The notes under the pieces: model-generated
The model's input: only the letters and a program-made list of their open reading frames with translations
What the model was told of the DNA's origin: nothing
The model's database searches: none
NCBI GenBank assembly: GCA_964484465.1
Contig: CAZAFL010000019.1
Coordinates: 1-64,000, forward strand
Direction: 5' to 3'
DNA length: 64,000 nucleotides
Source of the DNA: CAZAFL01 sp964484465
GTDB taxonomy: Bacteria > Bacteroidota > Ignavibacteria > UBA10030 > SZUA-254
Shown: positions 33,398 through 41,664 of the stretch, in pieces
How positions within the stretch are numbered: the first letter of the stretch is position 1
How the letters are laid out: every line of letters starts with the position of its first letter
Program-made: the position numbers and the translations under genes

Positions 33398-34759
33398 TCA
33401 CTGGCGGAAAAATTCATCATGGAGGATACGAACAGCTTCATCAGCAGCTTCCTCGTCAATGACAATTGTCAGATTAATTTCCGACGCGCCTTCGGAAACC
33501 ATTTCAATGTTGACATTTCCCCGGGCAAGAGCTCCGAAAATCCTGGCGGCGATTCCGGGCGTGCGTTTCATCCCTTCCCCGACGATACAGATGATTGCTT
33601 TCCCGTGGTCAATACGTATATCCCCTATAGCTTTCAGCTTCCTCTCAATCTCTGAAAGCCCGCTATCGTTATCTATCGTTAATGAAACGCTGACCTCCGA
33701 AGTTGCGACCACGTCCACACTTTTCTGATATTCTTCAAAAATCGAAAACAACGTGGCAAGAAAACCGTGAGCCAGTAGCATCCGGGAAGAAGTGACATTG
33801 ATAATGGTGATTCCTTTCTTGGATGCGATAGATTTTACGACTTCGGAACCGTTCGATGCATTCGTGTTAAGGATAACTGTCCCCTCAAGGTCGGGCCGGC
33901 GGGAGTTCAGAATGCGAACGGGGATATTACATTTAACAGCAGGGAAAATTGTATTTGGATGAAGGACTTTTGCACCAAAATACGCGAGTTCCGCAGCCTC
34001 ATCAAAACTCATTGCCCTGATGAGTTTCGCGCCGGAAACAATCCGCGGGTCTGCTGTCATCATTCCATCAACGTCCGTCCAGATCTGTATCTCCTCAGCG
34101 TCCAGTATTGATCCGAAAATAGCGGCACTGTAATCAGAACCTCCGCGGCCGATAGTCGTTACCGTCCCGTCCTCGGCGGCACCGACAAACCCTTGCGTAA
34201 CAATCACCTTCTTATCCTTCAACACCGGTAGAAAAATCTTCTTCGCACATTCATCGATTTTTTCCGTCAGCGGTTGTGCCGCACCGAATTGCCTGTCTGT
34301 TACCATGACTGTTCGTGCGTCTACCAATCGCGATTCTACACCCTCTTCCTGCATGGCGGCGTGAATAACGAGCGAGGAACATCGCTCGCCGTAGCTCATG
34401 AACGTATCGGCCGATCGTTTAGTAAGCTCACCGAGAAGATGCACTCCACGAACAAGGTTCCGTAACTCCTGAAACAAGCTGTCAATGGCGGTCAGAAGAG
34501 AAGTGTGCCGTTCACCCCCGGTCAGAGCTTCGGCGATATTTTTGTGGCGATTGAGAAGCCTGTCCAGGATTGCAAGCGCTTTGCCCTCGCTTCCATCGCG
34601 AACATTGTGTGCGGTCTGGAGTAAATCATTCGTTACCCCGGCACAAGCCGACACAACAACAAGGGGCTGGCGATACGCCTCACGTTTAACGATGCCGATC
34701 ACTCGTTTGATTGCTTCGGCATCCTCCACGGATGTGCCGCCAAATTTCATTACGATCAT
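33398..34759 (-). CDS. lysC: Aspartate kinase (lysine pathway, monofunctional)
   Basis: LysC phosphorylates aspartate, the first committed step to lysine, threonine and methionine. The 453-residue protein has MKFGGTSVEDAEAIKRV at the N-terminus, GERCSSLVIHAAM, TTIGRGGSDYSAA, and the EIQIWTDVDGMMTADPR loop. Two C-terminal ACT domains (about 310-450, with SSRMLLAHGFLATLF and GMKRTPGIAARIFGAL) suggest feedback inhibition. There is no fused homoserine dehydrogenase. It begins one base after the DUF1611 stop and overlaps the alternative lysA start, so translation is tightly coupled. Confidence 0.97.
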   Translation of the reverse strand: MIVMKFGGTSVEDAEAIKRVIGIVKREAYRQPLVVVSACAGVTNDLLQTAHNVRDGSEGKALAILDRLLNRHKNIAEALTGGERHTSLLTAIDSLFQELRNLVRGVHLLGELTKRSADTFMSYGERCSSLVIHAAMQEEGVESRLVDARTVMVTDRQFGAAQPLTEKIDECAKKIFLPVLKDKKVIVTQGFVGAAEDGTVTTIGRGGSDYSAAIFGSILDAEEIQIWTDVDGMMTADPRIVSGAKLIRAMSFDEAAELAYFGAKVLHPNTIFPAVKCNIPVRILNSRRPDLEGTVILNTNASNGSEVVKSIASKKGITIINVTSSRMLLAHGFLATLFSIFEEYQKSVDVVATSEVSVSLTIDNDSGLSEIERKLKAIGDIRIDHGKAIICIVGEGMKRTPGIAARIFGALARGNVNIEMVSEGASEINLTIVIDEEAADEAVRILHDEFFRQ

Positions 34760-34760
34760 A

Positions 34761-35825
34761 TTATACGGTTATGTATTCAGCTGTTTGAAAATTCTTCAGG
34801 AGAACATCGGCGAGTTTTCCGACGTCGTTTGTCAGAACATCTGCGACAGGTAACCCCGAGAGTTCCTCCAATTGCTTCTTTGCAACATTAATTTGGTGAC
34901 TCGTCATCATAACGGTATTCATCGCAATACCCATAACCTTTGAAGGTTTGAACTTTGCAAGCATTGATTCATGCAACTTGATAATATTGCGAATATCATC
35001 GATAGCGGTATCATAATCATCGACATGACGGACAGGATGATGAACAAGGATCATTGCGTCAGGCATAACACCATGCATCAAACCGAGTGCGACGCCCGAG
35101 TATCCCTGGTGCGTTAACGCGCCCTGCCCTTCGATGTGAATAAACTCTCTGCCTTCAGCGACCCGCTTATCGACCTCCATCTCAATTGCTCCTGCAACAT
35201 AGTCACTCACAACCGAATCGACGGCAATACCTCGTCCATCGAGAAGAATACCTGTCTGGCCTGTTGCCAAAAAATCAGAATTTAACCCGCGACGAAGAAA
35301 TTCACGATGAAGTTCCAGCGACGCCGTCATTTTCCCGACGTTGCAATCCGTCCCGACTGTCAGTATGGTTTTTGCATTCCGGGTTTTCCAGCTCCCTTTT
35401 GCAATCACTTCATATTCAGGAGAAACTCCCCTTAAATCAATTAACTCCACGTTCTTCATCTGTGCGTGGCGATGAAGCTCTTTATCCTCCGAAAAATATG
35501 TATGCAACCCATTGACGATAGACAATCGGTTCTCAATTGCTTCATGAAGAATTGTACGCCACGATTCCGGCAGACGCCCGCCCGCGGGTGCAATTCCTAT
35601 AACAAGTGTGTCGGGGTTTTTTGACAAAGATGTGTGAAGATCCGAAACAACAGGGATGTTTCCTCCAAATCCCAACACTTCCTGTGCTGTTCGACCTGCC
35701 TGTGTGCTGTCGATGATCGCAACGACCTGATCAGGGAGATAGCGAATCGTTTGATTTGCCGTTTTTGATTCGAGGGGACTAAAATTCCCTTCCGCAAGGA
35801 GTACTATTCGTCGTTCTCTTCTCAT
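34761..35825 (-). CDS. DUF1611 protein (DgcN-like P-loop family)
   Basis: The 354-residue protein has a Rossmann-like N-terminal half (LLAEGNFSPLESKTANQTIR, GIAPAGGRLP) and a C-terminal P-loop-like domain starting with TVGTDCNVGKMTASLEL, a variant Walker A with GKMT. Both halves match the DUF1611 family as I recall it. Members are linked to D-glutamate or dipeptide epimerase pathways, often beside an L-Ala-D/L-Glu epimerase, but none is seen here. Its placement one base before lysC suggests a role in amino-acid or cell-wall amino-acid metabolism. That is inference from context. Confidence 0.85.
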   Translation of the reverse strand: MRRERRIVLLAEGNFSPLESKTANQTIRYLPDQVVAIIDSTQAGRTAQEVLGFGGNIPVVSDLHTSLSKNPDTLVIGIAPAGGRLPESWRTILHEAIENRLSIVNGLHTYFSEDKELHRHAQMKNVELIDLRGVSPEYEVIAKGSWKTRNAKTILTVGTDCNVGKMTASLELHREFLRRGLNSDFLATGQTGILLDGRGIAVDSVVSDYVAGAIEMEVDKRVAEGREFIHIEGQGALTHQGYSGVALGLMHGVMPDAMILVHHPVRHVDDYDTAIDDIRNIIKLHESMLAKFKPSKVMGIAMNTVMMTSHQINVAKKQLEELSGLPVADVLTNDVGKLADVLLKNFQTAEYITV

Positions 35826-35831
35826 CTACAC

Positions 35832-36500
35832 TCAGATAAACACGTGAACGAGAACGTCGAACGGATACACCAGCGATCCTATGATCGCCTGAAACAGTGT
35901 TGCGAATGGCTGCCAGCGCATCAGCATCAAAATAATAAAAATTCCAAAAAACCCGATACTCCGGTATTGGTGGCTCATCTCATCGGGTAAGATTGAGGCA
36001 ACGACATGAGAACCGTCGAGCGGCGGTACGGGGATAAGATTAAAAACTGCAAGGACCACATTCAAGACAATCCCCCCATAAAACATCTTGAGAAGGAATC
36101 CGATTCCGTTGTCGAGCATAGGAACGCCAAACGTTTCGACAAGGGGTGCTAGGCGCGCGATAATAATAACCATCACAGCACAGATAAGTGACATAAGAAG
36201 ATTTGAAACCGGTCCGACAACCGAGACCAGAATATCATCCCTCCGATAGTTAGAAAAATTGAGAGGGTTTACCGGGACAGGCTTCGCCCAGGCGATGAAC
36301 ACTCTTCCGGACACCAGCAGGGAAAACAGCGGAACGATAATCGAACCGATCATATCGATATGAGGAATGGGGTTCAGTGTCAGCCGCCCCATATCCCGCG
36401 CCGTCGTGTCGCCAAGGCGCAACGCCATTAATCCATGTGAAAGTTCATGAACAACAACAGAAAACAATAAAATGGGCAGGACGTAAAGTTGGTCTGTCAT
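35832..36500 (-). CDS. Site-2-protease-like M50 membrane metallopeptidase
   Basis: This 222-residue protein has about five membrane helices. The zinc motif HELSH is at residues 18-22 (VVVHELSHGLMALRLGD), and the third ligand lies in NLIPVPPLDGSHVVAS near 158-173. It belongs to the compact group of M50 peptidases lacking a PDZ domain, common in many phyla and of largely unknown substrate. It sits 6 bases upstream of DUF1611 and 40 bases downstream of the aminotransferase gene, in one operon. Confidence 0.93.
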   Translation of the reverse strand: MTDQLYVLPILLFSVVVHELSHGLMALRLGDTTARDMGRLTLNPIPHIDMIGSIIVPLFSLLVSGRVFIAWAKPVPVNPLNFSNYRRDDILVSVVGPVSNLLMSLICAVMVIIIARLAPLVETFGVPMLDNGIGFLLKMFYGGIVLNVVLAVFNLIPVPPLDGSHVVASILPDEMSHQYRSIGFFGIFIILMLMRWQPFATLFQAIIGSLVYPFDVLVHVFI

Positions 36501-36540
36501 TCAGGTAATTTGGGATTATGGTAATATTCAATCATGATAG

Positions 36541-37992
36541 TTATAACGTCCCTGCCTCTGCAATGAGCGTTCCCTCCTCAAGCTTACGCAGACGCTGAAA
36601 ATATTCCGCAGGTTGGATATTGAATCCCTCGGCAACATACATACCGGAGAGAGGGTCGATGGAATATCTGCCGCGGTATTCCTTTCGGCACACACGATCA
36701 AGCATATCGAGGAAAATATCAACATCCTCTTCATTATTGTAGCAGCCGAAACTTGCACGCACCATCCCCGGAAGAATCGGGCTATCGCATCGGGAAGCGC
36801 GTTTCATTTTCTCATCTTCCTGGGAAACATGTAGGAGTGCACGCATGTATACCTGGGCGCAGAAATTCCCGTTTCTCACTCCCACGCCTCCTTCGGTGCT
36901 GAGAATGGTCGCTACGAGAGAATGATCCATGTCTTCAATATTAAATGGGATAACGCCGACTTTGTTCTTCACATTCCGGACCGGTCCGTAGATCAGGACT
37001 CCCGGAAGTTTTTCCATTTTCGGAATTGCATATTCAAGAAGATGGTGTTCGTGATCTGCTATGGCCTGCATACCGACGGATCGCAGCATGGCAATCGATT
37101 CGGAAAGTGCAACCGCACCGACAACGTTCGGACTTCCCGCCTCTTCGCGATGAGGAAGCCCGGTCCACTCGACCTCATCAATACCGACATACGAAACCGT
37201 GCCGCCGCCGACAAAATCCGGCGTATCGCCTGCGAAGAACTCGGACGGTCCGATAAGTACACCGATGCCGAAAGGAGCATAAAGTTTATGAGCGGAATAT
37301 GCAATAAAATCGATATGTTGAGGATGGTCATTCGGTAAAATATTTACCGGACGATGAGCGACGAGTTGAGCAGCATCCACGAATATCTTTGCGCCAATCT
37401 CGTGAGCCCATTCAGCAACTTCATGTACCGGATTGCAAATTCCCGTGACATTCGATGCACCACTGATTGCGACAAGTTTGATTTTCCCGGCATGGATTTT
37501 CAGCTGTTGCCGGAGAGCGGCCAGGTCAACGGAACCATCATCGAGAATTCCCGAATGAATTACTTTAGCATATTTCCGCCACGGGAGATCGTTTGAATGG
37601 TGTTCCATTAATGTTGTCAATACAATATCATTCTCGAGAAAATGAAAATGCCTGGAAAGCTGGTTGACACATTCCGTCGTGTTTTTTCCAAACAGTACAA
37701 CATTCTGACTCAGGTCCGCGCCGACAAATTCACCTGCAGCGCGATGGGTTTGATTGTACACTTCCGTAGAAACAACCGCTTTGAATCCGAGGCCCCGATT
37801 AACACCTGAGTACCATGGCATAAATTCTTCGATCGTCCGAAGCACGCTACGGAATGTCGGCGTGCTTGCAGCATTATCCAGGAATATATATCTCCGGGAT
37901 GAGCCATCAAGCAAAGGGACCTTCGTGTTGATCCCTACAATCTCCCGACGGAGATCTGCTGTTGTTCGTATGTTTCCATACGTCGCTTTCAT
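36541..37992 (-). CDS. Class V aminotransferase / cysteine-desulfurase-like PLP enzyme
   Basis: The 483-residue protein has the fold and motifs of the SufS/Csd group: YIFLDNAASTPTF at the start, TECVNQLSRH, MEHHSNDLPWR, FVDAAQLVAH and the PLP lysine in YSAHKLYAPFGIGVLIGP. The C-terminal part includes GGVGVRNGNFCAQ, where a Cys lies in the region of the catalytic Cys of desulfurases, so sulfur mobilisation is possible. It is about 70 residues longer than typical SufS. The ATG at 37992 has GGAG seven bases upstream. No suf or isc gene is adjacent, so its role is unresolved. Confidence 0.88.
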   Translation of the reverse strand: MKATYGNIRTTADLRREIVGINTKVPLLDGSSRRYIFLDNAASTPTFRSVLRTIEEFMPWYSGVNRGLGFKAVVSTEVYNQTHRAAGEFVGADLSQNVVLFGKNTTECVNQLSRHFHFLENDIVLTTLMEHHSNDLPWRKYAKVIHSGILDDGSVDLAALRQQLKIHAGKIKLVAISGASNVTGICNPVHEVAEWAHEIGAKIFVDAAQLVAHRPVNILPNDHPQHIDFIAYSAHKLYAPFGIGVLIGPSEFFAGDTPDFVGGGTVSYVGIDEVEWTGLPHREEAGSPNVVGAVALSESIAMLRSVGMQAIADHEHHLLEYAIPKMEKLPGVLIYGPVRNVKNKVGVIPFNIEDMDHSLVATILSTEGGVGVRNGNFCAQVYMRALLHVSQEDEKMKRASRCDSPILPGMVRASFGCYNNEEDVDIFLDMLDRVCRKEYRGRYSIDPLSGMYVAEGFNIQPAEYFQRLRKLEEGTLIAEAGTL

Positions 37993-38007
37993 GACATACT
38001 CCAATCC

Positions 38008-38898
38008 TCACCCCCTCGGGTGAAAAGTTCGGTGGACTTCCTTTAAATATTCTCTATCGATATGAGTATAAATTTCTGTCGTCGAAATATCTGAATGCCC
38101 CAGCATTTCTTGGACGGCTCGCAGATCCGCCCCGCCTTCGAGTAAATGTGTTGCGAATGAATGCCGGAATGTATGAGGATGAACATCCTTAGTGATGCCG
38201 GCTTTCTGGGTATATGTCCGAACGATATTCCAGATCGCCATGCGCGACAACGGTGTTCCCCGGACATTCAAGAACAACGCGTCCTTCCCACGGCCCTTTT
38301 TTGATAACGCCATTCGTGTTTCGCGGACGTATCTGTTTATCCAATCCAGCGCCGACCGACCAATCGGCACTAACCGTTCTTTTGAACCCTTCCCAAAAAC
38401 CCTTACGATACCGTCATCACTGGAGACGTTAGAAAGCCGTAATTGTGTCAGCTCAGATACCCTCATGCCTGTCGCATACATTGTTTCGAGAATTGCTTTG
38501 TCGCGAATGCCCATGGGTTCCATCGTGTTCGGCTGGTTGAGAATCGCATCCACTTCATTCTGATTTAAAACGTCCGGAAGAGTTTTTGAAAGCTTTGGAG
38601 GCTCGATATGCTCTGTCGGAATAGTTTTCGCCGCACCTTCACCTAGAAGAAATTTATGAAATCCCTTGATTGTAGAAACGTTCCGGGTTATGCTCCGTGG
38701 CGACAGGCCGATTTCATGCAGCATCGCCAGAAACCCAACAACATCCTGTTCCTTAACACGGTTGGGGGAAGTGATTTTCCGCACTTCAAGATACTCCAGA
38801 TACCGCACCAGGTCGAGTTTATATGAAGCGACCGTATTTGCGGAGGCATTTTTTTCGAGCTCGAGAAAATGTATGTATGTGCTCAGATGCTGCTTCAT
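38008..38898 (-). CDS. xerD: XerD-like tyrosine recombinase (chromosome dimer resolution)
   Basis: The 296-residue length and layout are those of XerC/XerD. A core-binding domain (1-95) is followed by the catalytic domain with Arg in ATGMRVSELTQL, Lys in FGKGSKERLVPI, HPHTFRHSFATHLL, LGHSDISTTEIYTH and the Tyr nucleophile. It lacks the arm-binding extension seen in the two island recombinases, so it is a housekeeping gene. Its ATG overlaps the stop of the HD-domain gene (ATGA). Whether it is XerC, XerD or a sole XerA/XerH-type enzyme cannot be decided here. Confidence 0.93.
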   Translation of the reverse strand: MKQHLSTYIHFLELEKNASANTVASYKLDLVRYLEYLEVRKITSPNRVKEQDVVGFLAMLHEIGLSPRSITRNVSTIKGFHKFLLGEGAAKTIPTEHIEPPKLSKTLPDVLNQNEVDAILNQPNTMEPMGIRDKAILETMYATGMRVSELTQLRLSNVSSDDGIVRVFGKGSKERLVPIGRSALDWINRYVRETRMALSKKGRGKDALFLNVRGTPLSRMAIWNIVRTYTQKAGITKDVHPHTFRHSFATHLLEGGADLRAVQEMLGHSDISTTEIYTHIDREYLKEVHRTFHPRG

Positions 38899-41294
38899 TG
38901 GAATTGATCGGTTGGCAGAGGTTGCTGTCCGGGTTCACTCAGTGCCGTTGTTTCAGCCGTGGACTGCCCGGGAGATTTCGGTAATTCTTCATGCGATATC
39001 TGCCCGACCGACGGTTGCTGGGGAACTGGTTGTTCCGGTTCTCTTTGCTCCTGTACCGCGGGCGCCTGTTGCTGCTGCTCGGGATAAATGATGCGCTGGT
39101 GATGTATACCAATGAGAATATGAAGGAATGCTTCCTTAATTTTTGTCAGGTCGCGCAATGTCAATTCACAATCGTCGAGCTGTCCCTCGATAAATCGCTG
39201 TTTAATCATATTTTCAATTGCACCTTCAAGACGCTGGGGTGTCATCTCCGTGATTGAGCGTGTCGATGCTTCGACTGAATCGGCAAGCATAACAATACCG
39301 GCTTCTTTCGACTGTGGTTTAGGGCCCGGGTACCGAAAATCCTCCTCGTTAATAACGTCCTTCGGGTTCTTTCTTGCTGCCGCCTGTTTTAATGCCTTAT
39401 CGAAGAAATACGACATTCTTGTTGTCCCGTGATGTTGCGGAATAAAATCAAGAACTTTCTCGGGAAGGCCATACGCCCGTCCAAGTTCAACTCCTTCTTT
39501 GACATGGGCGGAGATGATAAGTGCGCTCATGCGCGGCCGAAGCCGGTTGTGGCGGTTGATCGTCCCGATCTGGTTTTCTACAAAATATTCCGGCTTGTTA
39601 ATTTTACCTATGTCGTGAAAATACGCTCCCACCCGCGCAAGGATAGGGTTTGCTCCGATAGCTTCTGCTGCCGCTTCCGCGAGACTGCCAAGAGTTGTGC
39701 TGTGATGAAATGTTCCGGGCGCCTTCTCGGAAAGAAGTCGTAACAGCGGGTGGTTAAAGTTCGATAATTCGTGAAGCGTAAGATCGGTCGTTATTTTGAA
39801 TGACCGCTCAAACAACATTAACAATCCATATGTAATAACCGTTGAAAAAGCTGCGTTCACCAGCGCGAACGTCAACTCGGTAAGGACATTGTTCAACGAT
39901 TCGAAGTGTTGCAGCGCGAAGGCAACAATTGCTAACGCGTATCCCCAGAAAATAAAAAAGAGTGACCGAAAAATTTGTGTGCGATTGCGAATGTCACGCA
40001 CTGAATATGCTCCAACGGTTCCCGCGACGAATGAAATGAGCGCGATGGTATAATCGTTCCCGCGTATGCCGGCAAGCAGGAAGGACATTGCAACGGTTCC
40101 ATAAAACGCCACCCGGGAATCGAAAATAATCGCCAGAAGCATCGACGCTGCCGGGATAAAGATGAGATACTGAATCGGCTGAGTTACATCCAACGTTACG
40201 GAAAGATAACCGAACCACGCTTCCATCACTATCAATAACCCGATTAACGCCAGCATTGCATTGTTATGAAAAATTTTTTTGCGGAAGAGAAAGAGATACG
40301 TTCCATAGAGGCCAAGGATAAGCGCGGCGTGGAGCAGGACACCGAACCGCTGTGTCACAACGCTGCGATCAGCTCCCCGCTCCGCTCTCACTTTGTAGTA
40401 TGAATCAAGTTTCAGCTTGACTTCTTCCGTAATATTCTCCCGGGAATTAATAATATGCTCTCCCTGTTGAACGAACCCTGTCGACCGGGCGACGTTCTCC
40501 CGTGCGATCTGAATCGCCCGGTTGGTTTCATGTTCATTGAAGAGAAGATTCGGATGAAGAACGGTGCCCGTTATTTTTTCGGCAAGGACAACTCCATCAT
40601 TTTCCCGGAACAACCCGCTCAACCTCGACCGCACAAAGTTGTTTGCTTCCTGTACATCCAATACTTTGGAGAATTGAACGATCTCCTCCGCCGTCCCTTT
40701 GCGCACAATAAATGATGAAGTCGATTGATGGGTTTTTGCCTGGTCGACCAACCCACTACGATACACCTCAAGCATAATACCGGGGAGTCGTTTCTCTAGT
40801 TGTGTAAGCACGCCGCCAATATTTGTTTTTGCACCGTCTCTTAAGTGCGCGAGTTCATTCAGTTCCGACGCACTGAGAATCAGATGCCAGCGTAAAACAT
40901 TTTTTTCAACGAGAATGGAATCACTGGCTGCATGAAACTTCAGCCACCGTGCGCGCGCATCAGCGATTGTCCGGAGTGTTCCAATAATTACGCGAAGACT
41001 TTCGATTTGCGATTGCTGGACTGTATCATTGCGGTCGAAAATGGGATAGACCGAATGCGCGGCTTCTTCTACTTCTTTATCATACTCACGAGTATCTTTG
41101 TAAATCGGGAAAGCAAAGGGCGCAATAAGGTCTTTATCCGCCCAGATTGTTCCGACTGTGCTGCTGGGTTCCAGGGATTCACCGTATGGATACATGAGGA
41201 CGACAAGAACCAGTAAGATTAAACCTATCGCAATTTTAACGATAAGGTTATCCTTGAGCTTCCCGTCGTTGAAGAACTTACTCCACATTTTCAA
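38895..41294 (-). CDS. PgpH-like membrane HD-domain phosphodiesterase (7TMR-HD)
   Basis: The 799-residue protein has one N-terminal helix (about 20-38), then a long extracytoplasmic 7TMR-HDED region (to about 310). A seven-helix bundle (about 315-480) precedes a cytoplasmic HD domain with FHHSTTLGSLAEAAAEA and YFHDIGKINKPEYF. The PgpH family hydrolyses c-di-AMP, so a second-messenger role is likely. The C-terminal 60 residues are a Gln/Pro-rich tail (PEQQQQAPAVQEQREPEQPV) not usual in the family. It heads the long minus-strand run that ends at 29906 and is coupled to xerD by an ATGA overlap. Confidence 0.93.
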   Translation of the reverse strand: MKMWSKFFNDGKLKDNLIVKIAIGLILLVLVVLMYPYGESLEPSSTVGTIWADKDLIAPFAFPIYKDTREYDKEVEEAAHSVYPIFDRNDTVQQSQIESLRVIIGTLRTIADARARWLKFHAASDSILVEKNVLRWHLILSASELNELAHLRDGAKTNIGGVLTQLEKRLPGIMLEVYRSGLVDQAKTHQSTSSFIVRKGTAEEIVQFSKVLDVQEANNFVRSRLSGLFRENDGVVLAEKITGTVLHPNLLFNEHETNRAIQIARENVARSTGFVQQGEHIINSRENITEEVKLKLDSYYKVRAERGADRSVVTQRFGVLLHAALILGLYGTYLFLFRKKIFHNNAMLALIGLLIVMEAWFGYLSVTLDVTQPIQYLIFIPAASMLLAIIFDSRVAFYGTVAMSFLLAGIRGNDYTIALISFVAGTVGAYSVRDIRNRTQIFRSLFFIFWGYALAIVAFALQHFESLNNVLTELTFALVNAAFSTVITYGLLMLFERSFKITTDLTLHELSNFNHPLLRLLSEKAPGTFHHSTTLGSLAEAAAEAIGANPILARVGAYFHDIGKINKPEYFVENQIGTINRHNRLRPRMSALIISAHVKEGVELGRAYGLPEKVLDFIPQHHGTTRMSYFFDKALKQAAARKNPKDVINEEDFRYPGPKPQSKEAGIVMLADSVEASTRSITEMTPQRLEGAIENMIKQRFIEGQLDDCELTLRDLTKIKEAFLHILIGIHHQRIIYPEQQQQAPAVQEQREPEQPVPQQPSVGQISHEELPKSPGQSTAETTALSEPGQQPLPTDQFQ

Positions 41295-41334
41295 AAAAAA
41301 CGTTATTCTGACACCGAACTAATAAACTTTACAT

Positions 41335-41465
41335 AAATATGGCAAGAAGTTGAGAGAGAAGCAAGGTTACGAGACGTGCTGAACGACATCAAAAAACAGG
41401 GGCTGCATAGAATCAAAATCAATGTAGCGGAAGCAGCACCCGGTGTTGAATTCTTATACTCTTAA
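41335..41465 (+). pseudogene. Frameshifted C-terminal gene remnant
   Basis: Two adjoining frames read KYGKKLREKQGYET and then, after a shift near 41379, LNDIKKQGLHRIKINVAEAA, PGVEFLYS and a stop. Together they look like the last 45 residues of a real protein, but no start or upstream domain survives. I do not recognise the family. The remaining 41466-41664 stretch is A+T rich and should contain the pepF promoter. No further gene was seen there. Confidence 0.35.
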
Positions 41466-41664
41466 ATCGCGGATTTTCTCTACCACAAAAAATGATGCAG
41501 ATTAGATAGAATTCTTTTCTTCAGGAGTCATCTGACACATTTCCAAATTTCTGATAATGTTCATAAAAATTTCATATATTGTTCCCCGTCGACGCAACTT
41601 CATCCTTACGAAATCGTAACAGTATAACAACTCATCCACCTATCACTATGCGAAAGACGGCACT

